Positions 1-9,194 of a stretch of 64,000 nucleotides of DNA are shown piece after piece. Numbering within the stretch: position 1 is the first letter of the stretch; each line of letters begins with the position of its first letter. The position numbers and the translations under genes are program-made. The notes under the pieces are model-generated. The model was not told the origin of the DNA. It saw only the letters and a list, made by a program, of their open reading frames with translations, and ran no database searches. The stretch is from assembly GCA_964495375.1 (NCBI GenBank), contig CAZBWM010000005.1, positions 86,876 through 150,875 of the forward strand, in the 5' to 3' direction. This stretch comes from JAIESQ01 sp964495375. Its GTDB lineage: Bacteria > Planctomycetota > Planctomycetia > Pirellulales > JAEUIK01.

Positions 1-223
1 GATAACTCGCGACGACATTCAGGCAGGGGGCCGGCACCGCCAACTGCACAAGCCCTGCGCCACCGCGCAAGGCGGACATGCCAGCCAGGCCAATCGCGCC
101 GGCCATGCCGCGCGAGCCGCCGATCAACAGGGCGCGGCCGAAGGTTCCCTTGTGACTATCCGCGGCGCGCGGCGGCAATCGCGGCAAGTCTGACGTATCC
201 AAGGGTGGCAGCGAGGTGTCCAT
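1..223 (-). CDS. ADP/ATP-dependent NAD(P)H-hydrate dehydratase, N-terminal part (cut by window edge)
   Basis: The first about 74 residues of a carbohydrate-kinase-like NAD(P)H-hydrate dehydratase (YjeF C-terminal / NnrD family), which dehydrates the damaged hydrate form of NAD(P)H in the cytosol. The reading shows the family's opening pattern: a KGTFGRALLIGGSRGMAGA block (Gly-rich nucleotide-site strand) followed by an ALRGGAGLV segment. The start ATG at 221-223 overlaps the last base of the upstream larB stop codon (TGATG arrangement), so the two are probably translationally coupled. The catalytic C-terminal half lies outside the window, so completeness cannot be judged. Confidence 0.85.
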   Translation of the reverse strand, partial: MDTSLPPLDTSDLPRLPPRAADSHKGTFGRALLIGGSRGMAGAIGLAGMSALRGGAGLVQLAVPAPCLNVVASY

Positions 224-1038
224 CAGCCGGTGCCACCATGAGACGCGGAGCGAGGCGCGCCGGCCCGAGCGCGGGCGGCGTTCTGGGCAATCAACCCGGC
301 GATGTAGGCGCCTTTGAAGCCGGCATCGATGTTCACGACGGTGACGTTGGCGGCGCAACTGTTGAGCATGCCGAGCAGCGCTGCCAGACCACCAAAGGCG
401 GCGCCGTAACCGACACTGGTCGGCACGCCGACGACAGGGCAGGGAACGTACCCACCAACCACGCTGGGGAGTGCCCCCTCCATGCCGGCGACGACTACCA
501 CGGCGTCGGCATCTTGCAGCTCGTGCAGGTGGCGCGGCAAACGGTGCGGGCCGGCGACGCCGACATCGTGGACCATGCGCACTTCGACCCCCATCCAAAG
601 GGCCGTCTCGCGCGCTTCTTCGGCGACGGGCATGTCACTCGTGCCGGCGGTGACGATCGTCACCAGTCCGCGTGGCTGCGAAGCAGCAGTGGTTGCCGGC
701 GAACTGTGTGGAATCCGAAACGTGCGGCCGATCGCATTGCTCGCTCCGGTGGAAAAGCGCTCCAGCAGCCCGCTGACGTATTCGGCCGGCACGCGCGTGG
801 CGAAGGCGTCGGTACCGTTGTCGACGAGGGCCTGGAGGATTCCGCAGAGGGCGTCGAACGACTTGCCCGCCGCGTAGACGACTTCGGGAAATCCGCAGCG
901 CCGCTGGCGATCGAGATCGACTTCGGCGAAACCGAGGTCGGCGACGGTGGGGTTGGCAAGGCGTGCGGCGAACTCGGCCGTGGAGAGGTCACCGTTTAAG
1001 AGCTGCCGGGCGAGTTGTTGGGCTTCGAGCGGAGTCAT
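223..1038 (-). CDS. larB: LarB family nickel-pincer cofactor biosynthesis protein
   Basis: A 271-aa protein matching LarB, the carboxylase/hydrolase that converts nicotinic acid adenine dinucleotide to the dicarboxylate precursor of the nickel-pincer nucleotide used by lactate racemase-type enzymes. The C-terminal AIR-carboxylase-like (PurE-like) domain is clear: VTAGTSDMPVAEEA, a GVAGPHRL segment, GMEGALPSVVGGYV, then PVVGVPTSVGYGA. The N-terminal helical part is typical of the family. It is followed with a one-base overlap by the NAD(P)H-hydrate dehydratase gene. LarC, LarE and a racemase are not seen in the window. The family call is firm; its use in lactate racemisation is inferred. Confidence 0.9.
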   Translation of the reverse strand: MTPLEAQQLARQLLNGDLSTAEFAARLANPTVADLGFAEVDLDRQRRCGFPEVVYAAGKSFDALCGILQALVDNGTDAFATRVPAEYVSGLLERFSTGASNAIGRTFRIPHSSPATTAASQPRGLVTIVTAGTSDMPVAEEARETALWMGVEVRMVHDVGVAGPHRLPRHLHELQDADAVVVVAGMEGALPSVVGGYVPCPVVGVPTSVGYGAAFGGLAALLGMLNSCAANVTVVNIDAGFKGAYIAGLIAQNAARARAGAPRSASHGGTG

Positions 1039-1104
1039 CCCTCAATCGTACACGGCGAGGGGCTTGGATGCGAAAGGCGTAATGCGGCGCGATCATGCGA
1101 GTGG

Positions 1105-1470
1105 TCAGCTCTCATCGCGATGAACCGTGTCGGGCGAGAAGGCGGGCAGGCAAACCGCGATGTATTCGGCGCCGTCTGCCTCGGGGGTGCTGTAGCGAAT
1201 CCACTCGCCGCCGCGCACCAAGATGGCCTGGCCAGCGCGGACGTCGAGCGTGCCGTCGGTCGATTCCACACGCAGCATGCCGCGCAGCACAATGGTGTAC
1301 TCGTCGAACTCGGGCGTTTGCCCCGGTTCGACCCAGCCCGACGGGCTGCGCATCTGCGCGATGCTGATCGCCGAGCTATCCGAATTGACGCGACCGACGA
1401 ACTCGTCGATCAGCTTGGGCTTGTTGCCGGCGGCCGCGATGCGTGTGGGCTGAGCAATCAATTTGGGCAC
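1105..1470 (-). CDS. Small single-domain cupin protein
   Basis: A roughly 121-aa protein whose length and pattern fit a one-domain cupin barrel. The first cupin motif is degenerate: a PGQTPEFDEYTIVLRG stretch, where the usual His residues are largely missing but an E/Y pair is kept, followed by VRAGQAILVRGGEWIRYS as motif 2. Many such proteins act as ethanolamine-utilisation-like or sugar-binding cupins, but nothing here fixes a substrate. I chose the GTG at 1468-1470 because GGGGAG lies about 10 bases upstream; a TTG at 1486-1488 in the same frame would overlap that ribosome site. It lies 66 bases downstream of... and divergent to nothing: it is on the same strand as larB, whose start it follows upstream. 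Confidence 0.7.
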   Translation of the reverse strand: MPKLIAQPTRIAAAGNKPKLIDEFVGRVNSDSSAISIAQMRSPSGWVEPGQTPEFDEYTIVLRGMLRVESTDGTLDVRAGQAILVRGGEWIRYSTPEADGAEYIAVCLPAFSPDTVHRDES

Positions 1471-1572
1471 GGCGAGAAGTCTCCCCAAGGAACGTCACGA
1501 GATTAAGAAGGTGCGACTGCGCCGGGCGATCCGGCGGGCAGAATTCAATCGGCTAGTTTTCGCCGGCTGATT

Positions 1573-3213
1573 CTAACCGATGGCCGCGTGCTGGGCGCTG
1601 GCCGGCTGCGCGGCTTTCACCGTGGGTTTCACCGTGGCTTTGGGTCGCCGCAAGATGGCCCCCAGGCGCGAATCGAGAATCGTGCCACTCTCGTTCTTGA
1701 GCAGGTTGCGGGCCAAGCGCCAGAAGCGCACGGGCCGCAAGCCGTACGACAGTACATAGAACGAGAGCATGCCGAACATGCGCCACAGGCCGAGCTCGCG
1801 CCCGCCGATGTTCCGGCAGTACTGATTGATGGCGAACGGATTCATGAAGGCGGCCAACGAACGGAAGTAGGCCGCATCGAAGTGCGGGATGCGCCCCTCG
1901 GCGCGCAGCTCGTCGAAGAGCGCGCTGCCGGGGTAGGGCGAAAAGACGTAAAAGGAGACGTCGTGCGCGCCTAGGATCGCCAGCTTCCAGCCAAAGCGAA
2001 TCGTTTGCCAGATGTGCCGGCGCCGCTCGTGCGGAAAACCGATGATCAGGTTTACCTTGACGCTCATCTGTTCAGAGAGCGCGCCAGAGATCGACTGCGT
2101 CAGCTTCTTGAGATCGACTTGCTTCTTGATGATCTCGAGCGTTTCGCGCGAGCCGCTCTCGGGGGCGTAGCAAACGTACCGGCAGCCGGTGCGGTGCAAG
2201 GCCGCGCAAACCTCGGCGTCGAGCACTTCGCTGCGGGTGCCACTGGGCAACTGCCAGGTGAACTTCAGCCCGCGCTCTTCGATCAGCCGGCAGAATTCGA
2301 GAATCCAAGTGCGGCGGACAATCGCGGTCAGATCGTAAAAGTCGACGTTGGTGATCTCGTAGCGCTCGATGAAATGTTCGATTTCGTCGAGCACGTGCGC
2401 CGGGCTGCGCGGGATCCAGAGGTTGCCGTACATCACCGGGTTCGAGCAGAACGTGCACTTGTACGGGCAGCCACGTGTGGCCAGGATGCCGATCGTGCGC
2501 CCCAGGAACATACCGTGCGCGTTGCGGCTATCGAGATAGACCTCCATCGGAAAGAGGTGCCAGGCCGGATAAGGGATGGAATCGACGGCCCGAATCCGGC
2601 GGCGCGGCGCGGTTTGCACAAAGCGATCGCCATCGCGATAGGTCAGGCCGGTCACCTGGCGGATGCCGTCGGGGTTGGCGAGCTGATTGACCAGCTCGAC
2701 GATCGTTTCTTCGCCTTCGCCCGACACGCAGTAGCTGAGGGCCGGGCAGTCTTCGAGGCAATACTGCGGCATGGCGGTGATGTGCTCGCCGCCGGCGACG
2801 ATCGGCGTGTGCGGAAAGCGCTGGCGAATGGCGGTCATCAGCGAGCGCAGCCAGGGCCAGTCTTGCGAGAACATGCACGAGACGCCGATCAGATCGGTCT
2901 CGGGGTCGATACGATTGACGGTGTCTTCGATCGACAGGCCGTGATAGCGGTAGCCGTCTTCTTCCCGGTGTTGGTCGATGCCTTCGGCGAGGCCGTCGAC
3001 GATCGCCACGCGGGTGCCGTTTTCCTCGAGCACGGCGGCCAGATAGGCCAGGCCTAACGGGGGCGTGACGCAGGCCGTCCAGTTGCCGACCGGAGAGCAA
3101 AGCGCCGGCCGAATGAGCGTGACGTGCCGAGCGCTACGCGAATCGGCATCGCGGTCAAACCGCGGCACCGCTGCGGCGCTCTCGATCAGGCTGTTGCTAC
3201 TGGCGACCGCCAC
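1573..3213 (-). CDS. B12-binding-domain radical SAM protein
   Basis: A 546-aa class B radical SAM enzyme. After a variable N-terminus, a cobalamin-binding Rossmann-like domain runs from about residue 30 to 190 (VTLIRPALCSPVG, PPLGLAYLAAVLEENG, DLIGVSCMFSQDW, IVAGGEHITAMP). The radical SAM core follows with the 4Fe-4S motif CPYKCTFCSN at about residues 248-257, then a YAPESGS segment typical of SAM binding. The C-terminus is a hydrophobic/basic tail. Relatives methylate unreactive carbons (for example hopanoid or bacteriochlorophyll methylases) or act on lipids and natural products; the substrate here cannot be read from sequence. It stands alone, with no biosynthetic cluster beside it. Confidence 0.85.
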   Translation of the reverse strand: MAVASSNSLIESAAAVPRFDRDADSRSARHVTLIRPALCSPVGNWTACVTPPLGLAYLAAVLEENGTRVAIVDGLAEGIDQHREEDGYRYHGLSIEDTVNRIDPETDLIGVSCMFSQDWPWLRSLMTAIRQRFPHTPIVAGGEHITAMPQYCLEDCPALSYCVSGEGEETIVELVNQLANPDGIRQVTGLTYRDGDRFVQTAPRRRIRAVDSIPYPAWHLFPMEVYLDSRNAHGMFLGRTIGILATRGCPYKCTFCSNPVMYGNLWIPRSPAHVLDEIEHFIERYEITNVDFYDLTAIVRRTWILEFCRLIEERGLKFTWQLPSGTRSEVLDAEVCAALHRTGCRYVCYAPESGSRETLEIIKKQVDLKKLTQSISGALSEQMSVKVNLIIGFPHERRRHIWQTIRFGWKLAILGAHDVSFYVFSPYPGSALFDELRAEGRIPHFDAAYFRSLAAFMNPFAINQYCRNIGGRELGLWRMFGMLSFYVLSYGLRPVRFWRLARNLLKNESGTILDSRLGAILRRPKATVKPTVKAAQPASAQHAAIG

Positions 3214-3575
3214 GCGGTTGGTGCCTCGATAATAAATAGTGATTACTGTGAAACCGTTCGCGAAGGCGCGGGGGACGCGGTTTATTCAGCGCGATGCGGC
3301 CTCGCGGCAACCAATCGTTTTCTGATGCTGCGAGAGTAGACAAGGTCGAGCAGTCGGAGTGGCGCGAATCGATTTCTGGCCAACAGCGCGACCCCCCCTT
3401 GGCGAGGCGCCGTCAGGCCGCTGCTACAGCAAACCTGGACGCGGCAAACCGCGACAACCTACCCACGATTCAATCTACCGGCACCGCCCCACGAACGGAC
3501 AAGTTCAGCCGACAAAATGGCTTCTGGTTCAAGCTAATGGGGGGGGTAAGGAATGTCAAATTATTTCCGTACCGC

Positions 3576-3604
3576 TTGACCAGATAGTGGTTTGCGTCAA
3601 ATAA
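3576..3604 (+). promoter_or_regulatory. Possible sigma70-type promoter for the gene at 3678
   Basis: TTGACC at 3576-3581 and AAATAA at 3599-3604 are separated by 17 bases, which would give a leader of about 65 bases before the ATG at 3678. This is the only structured signal I see in the 464-base gap 3214-3677 between two divergently oriented genes; the rest of the gap looks featureless. Confidence 0.35.
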
Positions 3605-3677
3605 AGGGCACTCGCAGCCCGCGGGGGATGCCCGAGTTGAATTCCCCGAACTTGGCGCTCGATCTCGAGCGCGGCCC

Positions 3678-5549
3678 ATGATTTTGAACCGAGCCGTGAC
3701 ACGACCCTTAGAGCCCCAGCGACCCGCGATGACCGCCATTCCCTCGCCGATCCGCATCTCGTGGCGCGAGGCGTTGGTGTTCTGCTTCGTCGCCTGGTTG
3801 GGGGGCCAGCTCATTCGCAGCCCTTATCTGGAGGGGCCGGTCGTGGTCGACGATCTCGACTTTCTGGCCACGTTTGGGCTGGTTCGCCAAGGGAAGCTTT
3901 CCTTTTTCTATTTCATGATGGCCACCGCGGGGCCGCATCCGCTGATTTTTTGGAAGATCGTTTACTACGGACAAGGCCTGCTGCTCGGGGCGTCGCCGGC
4001 CCTGTTTCGGGTGGCGATCGGTGTCGTGCAAGCGGTGTCGGGCCTGACGCTGTTGGCCCTGCTCGGTCGCTACACGAATAATCGTCCCGCGGCCTGGTTC
4101 GGTAGTTTGCTGTGGGCGCTGTCGGCGATTGGCGGATGGGACAATCCGCTGAGCGTAATGGCGGGCGGATTCATCGCCTGGGGAGTGCTCTGGCTGCTGT
4201 TGGGCATGTTCTGCGTCAGTCGGCTGACCGACACGACAGGCTGGCGCTGGCCCTTGCTGTTGGCTGCCTGCACGTCGATGACGATGCTTAGTTGGGGGAT
4301 CCTGTTGGCGGTGCTTCCCGCGCTGCCGCTGCAATATCTGCTGTTGGAGCACCGCGCGGGCATCTCCCCACGAAGGTTGCTGGGCTGGGCTCTGGCCTGG
4401 TTGGCGCCGATGGTGGTGGTTGGCGCGCTGCAGGTTTCGATGATTCTTCCGGAGATGGGGACCGCCGAGCGGCAGCGGGATTTTTCCGTCGTCGATGTCG
4501 CCCAGCGCATTGGTGGGCAACTCAGCATGGTGGCGGGCAATCTCGTGTATGGCCATGCCGTGGTGCCGAGCGAAGAATCGATCTGGCCCAAGGCGCTCGT
4601 GGCCATCGTGCTAGTGGTTGCCGTGGCCGCGTTGGTCCGAGGTCAGGCCCTGCGATTGTTGGTGGTCTTCGCGGCGATTTCGCTGGTGTATCTCGCGTTG
4701 GCCGATTCGGGGGGGAGCGAGATCGACTTTGCCAACGTGGTGACGTCGGGCCGGTATCTTTACATCCCGACGCTCTTTTGGTGCGGGGCCTGCGCAGCGT
4801 TGGTTGCGCGGCTGTGGGAGTTCCGGGCTTGTTCCGCACCGGCGCGGCGACGTGGGCTGTTCGTCGCCGGCGGCGTGCTCTTAGTGCTCTATGGCGCGCA
4901 TCAAAACGGCGTCGCCCGCTCGACGCGCCATTTATTCGACTTGTTGGCATTTGATACCACCGAGCGCGTCGCGGGGCAGCGACAGATTCTGTTGGATCTG
5001 GCCGCCGCGGCTCGAGTGCGGGGGGAGCGGTTGCGGGTGCCCGATCTGCCGGTGCTGCCGTCGCCGCCGAGCCATGTGCTCTGGACGGTTTCGGCATTCG
5101 AGGCCACGTTCCTGCCGGGCGAGCTGACCGATTTGGAGATCGTGCCGGCCGATCTCTGCACGTCGGCGGACCTGCAGCAGTTTGCCGCAGCGCTGAACAA
5201 CTGTCGTTCGACGATGGTCCTTCCTTGGGCCGAGCTCCTGAAGTTAGCGTTGACCGATTTTCAGGCGGTCGCCTGGTTGGCAAATTTTGCGGGGCGCGAA
5301 CCCGAGCGTCCCTTGGTTGTGCCGCTGCTGTACTTTACGCACGGCGATGTCGCCTATCCGGCCGACCAGGTACAACGCTGGGGATTGAGTTTCGAGCAAC
5401 CGGCGCTCAAGATCGCGTCGGAGCAAGGGGTTTACCGCGAGCAGTCGCCCGAGACGATCGCGCGGTTGGAGAGCTCGGTGGAGCCGACGGCGCAGTCGTG
5501 GGTGGTGGCGCTGCGACAGATTGCCCAGCAGCCGGTGCCACCTCCTTAA
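3678..5549 (+). CDS. Polytopic membrane protein, GT-C glycosyltransferase-like
   Basis: A 623-aa integral membrane protein. Hydrophobic helices begin near residue 30 and repeat through about residue 410, giving roughly ten membrane spans, followed by a soluble C-terminal domain of about 200 residues. An acidic pair in the first external loop (VVVDDLDFL, about residues 55-63) resembles the catalytic D/E motif of GT-C enzymes such as the PMT/ArnT group, but the overall match is weak and the function is unproven. A second ATG at 3729 (MTAIPSPIRISW) is an equally plausible start because neither site has a strong ribosome-binding sequence. The neighbours do not indicate a pathway. Confidence 0.65.
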   Translation: MILNRAVTRPLEPQRPAMTAIPSPIRISWREALVFCFVAWLGGQLIRSPYLEGPVVVDDLDFLATFGLVRQGKLSFFYFMMATAGPHPLIFWKIVYYGQGLLLGASPALFRVAIGVVQAVSGLTLLALLGRYTNNRPAAWFGSLLWALSAIGGWDNPLSVMAGGFIAWGVLWLLLGMFCVSRLTDTTGWRWPLLLAACTSMTMLSWGILLAVLPALPLQYLLLEHRAGISPRRLLGWALAWLAPMVVVGALQVSMILPEMGTAERQRDFSVVDVAQRIGGQLSMVAGNLVYGHAVVPSEESIWPKALVAIVLVVAVAALVRGQALRLLVVFAAISLVYLALADSGGSEIDFANVVTSGRYLYIPTLFWCGACAALVARLWEFRACSAPARRRGLFVAGGVLLVLYGAHQNGVARSTRHLFDLLAFDTTERVAGQRQILLDLAAAARVRGERLRVPDLPVLPSPPSHVLWTVSAFEATFLPGELTDLEIVPADLCTSADLQQFAAALNNCRSTMVLPWAELLKLALTDFQAVAWLANFAGREPERPLVVPLLYFTHGDVAYPADQVQRWGLSFEQPALKIASEQGVYREQSPETIARLESSVEPTAQSWVVALRQIAQQPVPPP

Positions 5550-5637
5550 CGGGGCGCATGGCCGGCCGCTCGTGATGCGCCGGCCGGCACGACTTGCTAC
5601 GGTCTTCGACTTTTAGGATCCACGACGCGACGGACAC

Positions 5638-6465
5638 ATGAATGTGACGACGGCTCCGGCCCATCTCTTCGAGCGCGACGGCGACATCTGGACTCCCCAG
5701 GAGGCATGCGTGGGCCCTTGGGCGGCCGATCTGCTGCATGGCGGGCCCGTGGCGGCGCTGTGCGTATCCGTCGCTGAAGCAGTGATCGACGAGCCGGATT
5801 TCATCACCACGCGGTTGTCGCTCGACCTGGTGCGGCCGGTGCCGCGGCGGCCGCTGGAAGTACTAGTGCGGCCGCTGAAGTCGGGGCGACGCGTGCATTT
5901 GATCGACGTTCAGGTGCGCGACGGCGGGCGCGACGTCGCGTTTGCGCGCGTGCAGCGGACGCGCGCCAATCCGATTGAGCTGCCGCCGCTCGCAGGGACC
6001 GGCGCCACGCTGACGCCGCCACCCGACGGGCCGGAGAGTTTTGCGGCGTTCGACGAACGGCTCGCGCCGCGCCGGCCGGCGCCCTTTTTTCGGATGGCGA
6101 CCGAGATGCATACGCCGACGGCACTCGGCATCTTTGGCCGCGGCGCCACGCTGGCCTGGTTGCGCGTCTACGCGGATCTTTTGCCGGGCGTACCACTCTC
6201 GAATGCGGCGGCCATTTGTGCCGCGGCCGACTACTCCAACGCGTTGGGAGCGCCCGAGTCGCCGGCCGAGAGCCAGTTGGCGTTCGCGAACGCCGATCTC
6301 TCGGTCCATCTGGTGCGCACCCCGGCGAGCAAATGGGTGCGGATGCAGCCGATCACGGTTTGGGGCGAGCATGGCCTGGGGCACACGCGCTGCGATCTGT
6401 CGGACGTGCTTGGCATGCTGGGCACGTCGGCCGTGACGCTGCCCTTGGCGAAGCGCTCGTCCTGA
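5638..6465 (+). CDS. Acyl-CoA thioesterase family protein (double hot-dog)
   Basis: A 275-aa protein with the two-half layout of TesB-like/4HBT_3 thioesterases. The N-terminal hot dog includes LLHGGPVAALCVSVAEA and TTRLSLDLVRPVPRRPLEV, the latter typical of substrate-channel strands. The C-terminal hot dog includes TLAWLRVYADLLPG, AAADYSN, then LSVHLVRTPASKWVRMQP, close to the conserved DLTVHLHR-type segment of this family. It probably hydrolyses fatty or short-chain acyl-CoA in the cytosol. It stands 88 bases downstream of the membrane protein gene and 24 bases from the convergent aldolase gene. The substrate is not predictable. Confidence 0.8.
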   Translation: MNVTTAPAHLFERDGDIWTPQEACVGPWAADLLHGGPVAALCVSVAEAVIDEPDFITTRLSLDLVRPVPRRPLEVLVRPLKSGRRVHLIDVQVRDGGRDVAFARVQRTRANPIELPPLAGTGATLTPPPDGPESFAAFDERLAPRRPAPFFRMATEMHTPTALGIFGRGATLAWLRVYADLLPGVPLSNAAAICAAADYSNALGAPESPAESQLAFANADLSVHLVRTPASKWVRMQPITVWGEHGLGHTRCDLSDVLGMLGTSAVTLPLAKRSS

Positions 6466-6489
6466 TGGTCGAGTGATGAGCCCGCGCGA

Positions 6490-7146
6490 CTACCTGCCTG
6501 AGTGCGCGGCGTGCTTGCCAACCACTTCGACGAACTGTCGCGCGACCTTCGCCAGCTTTTCCCAGTTTTGGCTCGCCAGGATATCGCTCGAAGCCAGCGC
6601 GCCCCCCACCCCCAGGACGGAGGCCCCCGATTTCAGGAACTCGGCGGCCGTGTCGAGTGTTACGCCGCCGGTCGGCATCAGGCGAATTTGCGGAAGCGGG
6701 GCCCGGATCGCTCGCAGGTATGCCGGCCCAACCACTTCGCAGGGGAAGACTTTGACCAGGTCGGCGCCTGCTTCCCAGGCGGTCAGGATTTCGGTGGGGG
6801 TAAACGCGCCGGGGGCGACCGGCACGCTATAACGCCGGCAAAGTTTGACAACCTCGAGGTTGGTCCCCGGGCTAACGACAAACTGAGCGCCGGCCAGGAT
6901 GGCAGCACGGGCGGTGGGGGCGTCGAGTACGGTGCCAGCACCGACGATGGTTCGGTCGCCGAGCCGGTTGACGACCGCTTCCAACACGCTCAAAGGCTTC
7001 GGGACCGTGAAGGTCACCTCGATAGCATCAATTCCGCCGGCGGCCAGAGCTTCAGCGGCGTCGATCAGCACGGCCGCGTCGCTGGACCGCAGGATGGCCA
7101 CGAGGCGCGAGTCGCAGAGTCGTTGGAGAGTAGTTTGGCTGGGCAT
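6490..7146 (-). CDS. eda: KDPG/KHG aldolase
   Basis: A 218-aa class I aldolase that cleaves 2-keto-3-deoxy-6-phosphogluconate to pyruvate and glyceraldehyde 3-phosphate (or 4-hydroxy-2-oxoglutarate to pyruvate and glyoxylate). The sequence shows the family landmarks in order: LVAILR at the N-terminus, the catalytic Glu in GIDAIEVTFTVP (E43), GAGTVLD, FVVSPG, the Schiff-base Lys in ADLVKVFP (K132), and MPTGGV. The length is normal and the active residues are intact. No edd dehydratase or sugar kinase is nearby, so whether it serves the Entner-Doudoroff route or sugar-acid breakdown is open. Confidence 0.93.
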   Translation of the reverse strand: MPSQTTLQRLCDSRLVAILRSSDAAVLIDAAEALAAGGIDAIEVTFTVPKPLSVLEAVVNRLGDRTIVGAGTVLDAPTARAAILAGAQFVVSPGTNLEVVKLCRRYSVPVAPGAFTPTEILTAWEAGADLVKVFPCEVVGPAYLRAIRAPLPQIRLMPTGGVTLDTAAEFLKSGASVLGVGGALASSDILASQNWEKLAKVARQFVEVVGKHAAHSGR

Positions 7147-7201
7147 GGAGCGATCTTAGCACCTTTTACTTTGGTGGACTAAATCGCCGGGCGTCACCAT
7201 A

Positions 7202-7555
7202 ATGTCAAGAGCGGATGGAACGGGGGACTTTGAGGTAGCCGGCGCGGCCGCGTCGCCGGGGCACACCGCATGGGCGCTGAACCGCATGGGTACTGAGCGG
7301 TTGTTCGATAGCACCGCCGCGCAGTTGATTCTAGCGGTGGCGATCGTCGCGATTGCGGTGACCGTGGGAGTGTATGTCATCGGGCGCGTGCGCAAGAGTT
7401 CGCGAGAAAGCACACCCACGGCTAGCGATCATCTGACGAATTTTCGAGATTTGCATTCCCAGGGTGAGCTAAGCGACGAGGAATTCCGAACAATAAAGAG
7501 CATGCTGGCAGAACGCATGCAGCGAGAGTTAACCGATAACAACCGCAAGGGTTAA
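7202..7555 (+). CDS. Small single-span membrane protein with SHOCT-like C-terminus
   Basis: Up to 117 aa. A single hydrophobic helix (about residues 39-61, AAQLILAVAIVAIAVTVGVY) is followed by a basic stop-transfer segment and a short soluble tail ending in FRDLHSQGELSDEEFRTIKS, the pattern of a SHOCT-like module (a helix pair with G-E/D-L-S-D-E-E-F). Proteins like this are common and uncharacterised in planctomycetes. An internal ATG at 7286 (MGTERLFD) directly before the membrane span may be the real start, as the first 28 residues have no recognisable features. It is divergent from the aldolase gene. Confidence 0.6.
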   Translation: MSRADGTGDFEVAGAAASPGHTAWALNRMGTERLFDSTAAQLILAVAIVAIAVTVGVYVIGRVRKSSRESTPTASDHLTNFRDLHSQGELSDEEFRTIKSMLAERMQRELTDNNRKG

Positions 7556-7825
7556 GGCGGTTGTAACACGGCTACGGATTCTGGGAGAACCGTGGACGGG
7601 GTCTCGTGCGTACATAGGAACACCCAATTCGACCGCCGGCGTTGTGCGGTCGATGCCCTAGCTCGACGACATTGCGGACATGGATGCCCCCACCGTTAAG
7701 CGCCCAACCGGCGCGGTAACGGCGACGCGAGCGACACCCAGGAGCCCACGCCCCCCAAAGCCAACCGAAGTCCGAAATTCGCATGCGGACTGGCTGAGTA
7801 GCGGGGGAGTCGGAAAGGAGCAGGC

Positions 7826-9115
7826 ATGCCCGCAACGGACGGGAGCGGCGGTGGCCGCCGCAGTAGCAGTACGACGAAGAAGAACGCCTTTTGCTCGTTT
7901 TGTCGCAAGAGCTATCGCGACGTAGGGCCTTTGGTCGAAGGACCGGGGGACGTCTACATTTGCGGCGAGTGTATCGAGCTGTGTCAGTCGATCCTCGACC
8001 AGGAGCGGCGCCGTCGGGGCACGACGCGGCAACTCTTCACCAAGATTCCCACGCCGGCGGAAATCGTCGGCCGGTTGGACGACTACGTCATTGGCCAGGA
8101 ACGCGCCAAGAAGGTGTTGGCCGTCGCGGTGCACACGCACTACAAGCGGCTGACCTTGGCCAACGACAGTTCGGATATCGAGATCGATAAGTCGAACATC
8201 TTGTTGGTCGGCCCGACCGGCAGCGGCAAGACGCTGTTGGCTCGCACGCTGGCCAAGATCCTCGACGTGCCGTTCGCGATTGGCGACGCCACGACGTTGA
8301 CCGAAGCTGGCTACGTCGGCGAAGACGTCGAGAACCTGCTGTTGAAGCTACTGCACGCTGCCGACTTCGATCTCGAAGCGGCACAACGCGGCGTGCTGTA
8401 TATCGACGAGATCGACAAGATCGGCAAGACGAGCCACAACGTTTCGATCACGCGCGACGTGTCGGGCGAAGGGGTGCAGCAGGCTCTCTTGAAGATGCTC
8501 GAAGGGACGACGGCCAATGTTCCGCCGCAAGGGGGGCGCAAGCATCCCGAGCAGCAGTACATCCAGATGGACACGAGCAACATCCTGTTCATCTGCGGTG
8601 GCACGTTCGTCGGCATCGAGAAGATCATCGCCAAGCGGCTGGGGCGCCGCACGATCGGGTTCAGTCAGTTGGGCACTACCGTGGCTGACGAGAAGGACCT
8701 GGCGTCGCTGTTGCCGCAAGTCACCAGCGACGACATCCTCGAATTCGGCATGATCCCCGAGCTGGTGGGGCGGTTGCCGATTGTGTCGCCGCTCTGCCCG
8801 CTGGATTGCGACGATCTGGTGCGCGTGTTGCGCGAACCTCGCAACGCCCTGATTCGTCAGTATCAAAAGCTGTTCGAGTTGGAGAATTGCGAGCTGCACT
8901 TCACCGACGACGCCATGAGCTCGATCGCGCGAAAGGCCCATAAAAAGGAAACCGGCGCGCGGGGTTTGCGGGCGGTGATCGAAGATTTGATGCTGGAAAT
9001 CATGTTCGAGCTGCCGGAACAAGCCCGCGGCGGACGATATGTGATTACGGAGAACATTGTCGAGCGGCTGGAGCGATTGTTCCCGCTGCCCGAGGCGAAG
9101 AACAAGAGCGCGTAG
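7826..9115 (+). CDS. clpX: ATP-dependent Clp protease ATP-binding subunit ClpX
   Basis: A 429-aa AAA+ unfoldase that feeds substrates to ClpP. The N-terminal zinc-binding domain has four Cys (C23, C26, C46, C49). The AAA+ core has Walker A GPTGSGKT at 129-136, Walker B in VLYIDEIDKI, and the family blocks EAGYVGEDVEN and GVQQALLKMLEGT. The IGF loop that docks to ClpP is present as TIGFSQ. The C-terminal small domain has TGARGLRAVIE. The start is supported by GGAAAGGAG about 8 bases upstream. clpP and trigger factor are not adjacent in the window, unlike the common tig-clpP-clpX order. Confidence 0.97.
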   Translation: MPATDGSGGGRRSSSTTKKNAFCSFCRKSYRDVGPLVEGPGDVYICGECIELCQSILDQERRRRGTTRQLFTKIPTPAEIVGRLDDYVIGQERAKKVLAVAVHTHYKRLTLANDSSDIEIDKSNILLVGPTGSGKTLLARTLAKILDVPFAIGDATTLTEAGYVGEDVENLLLKLLHAADFDLEAAQRGVLYIDEIDKIGKTSHNVSITRDVSGEGVQQALLKMLEGTTANVPPQGGRKHPEQQYIQMDTSNILFICGGTFVGIEKIIAKRLGRRTIGFSQLGTTVADEKDLASLLPQVTSDDILEFGMIPELVGRLPIVSPLCPLDCDDLVRVLREPRNALIRQYQKLFELENCELHFTDDAMSSIARKAHKKETGARGLRAVIEDLMLEIMFELPEQARGGRYVITENIVERLERLFPLPEAKNKSA

Positions 9116-9194
9116 CGTTCAAGCCCACGTGGTCCGGGGGCCTTCGGGCCGATGGTATCACCCGGTGGGGGTCGAGTTACGCGTGTTTGATAGC

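Noticed and set aside
205..999. + strand open frame of 264 codons
   Set aside because: It is antisense to larB, which has intact family motifs.
2005..3057. + strand open frame of about 350 codons
   Set aside because: It is antisense to the radical SAM gene, with low-complexity Ala/Arg/Asp content.
3294..3604. Small open frames in the gap 3214-3677
   Set aside because: No start signal, no domain, and they overlap a likely promoter; I leave the gap as non-coding.
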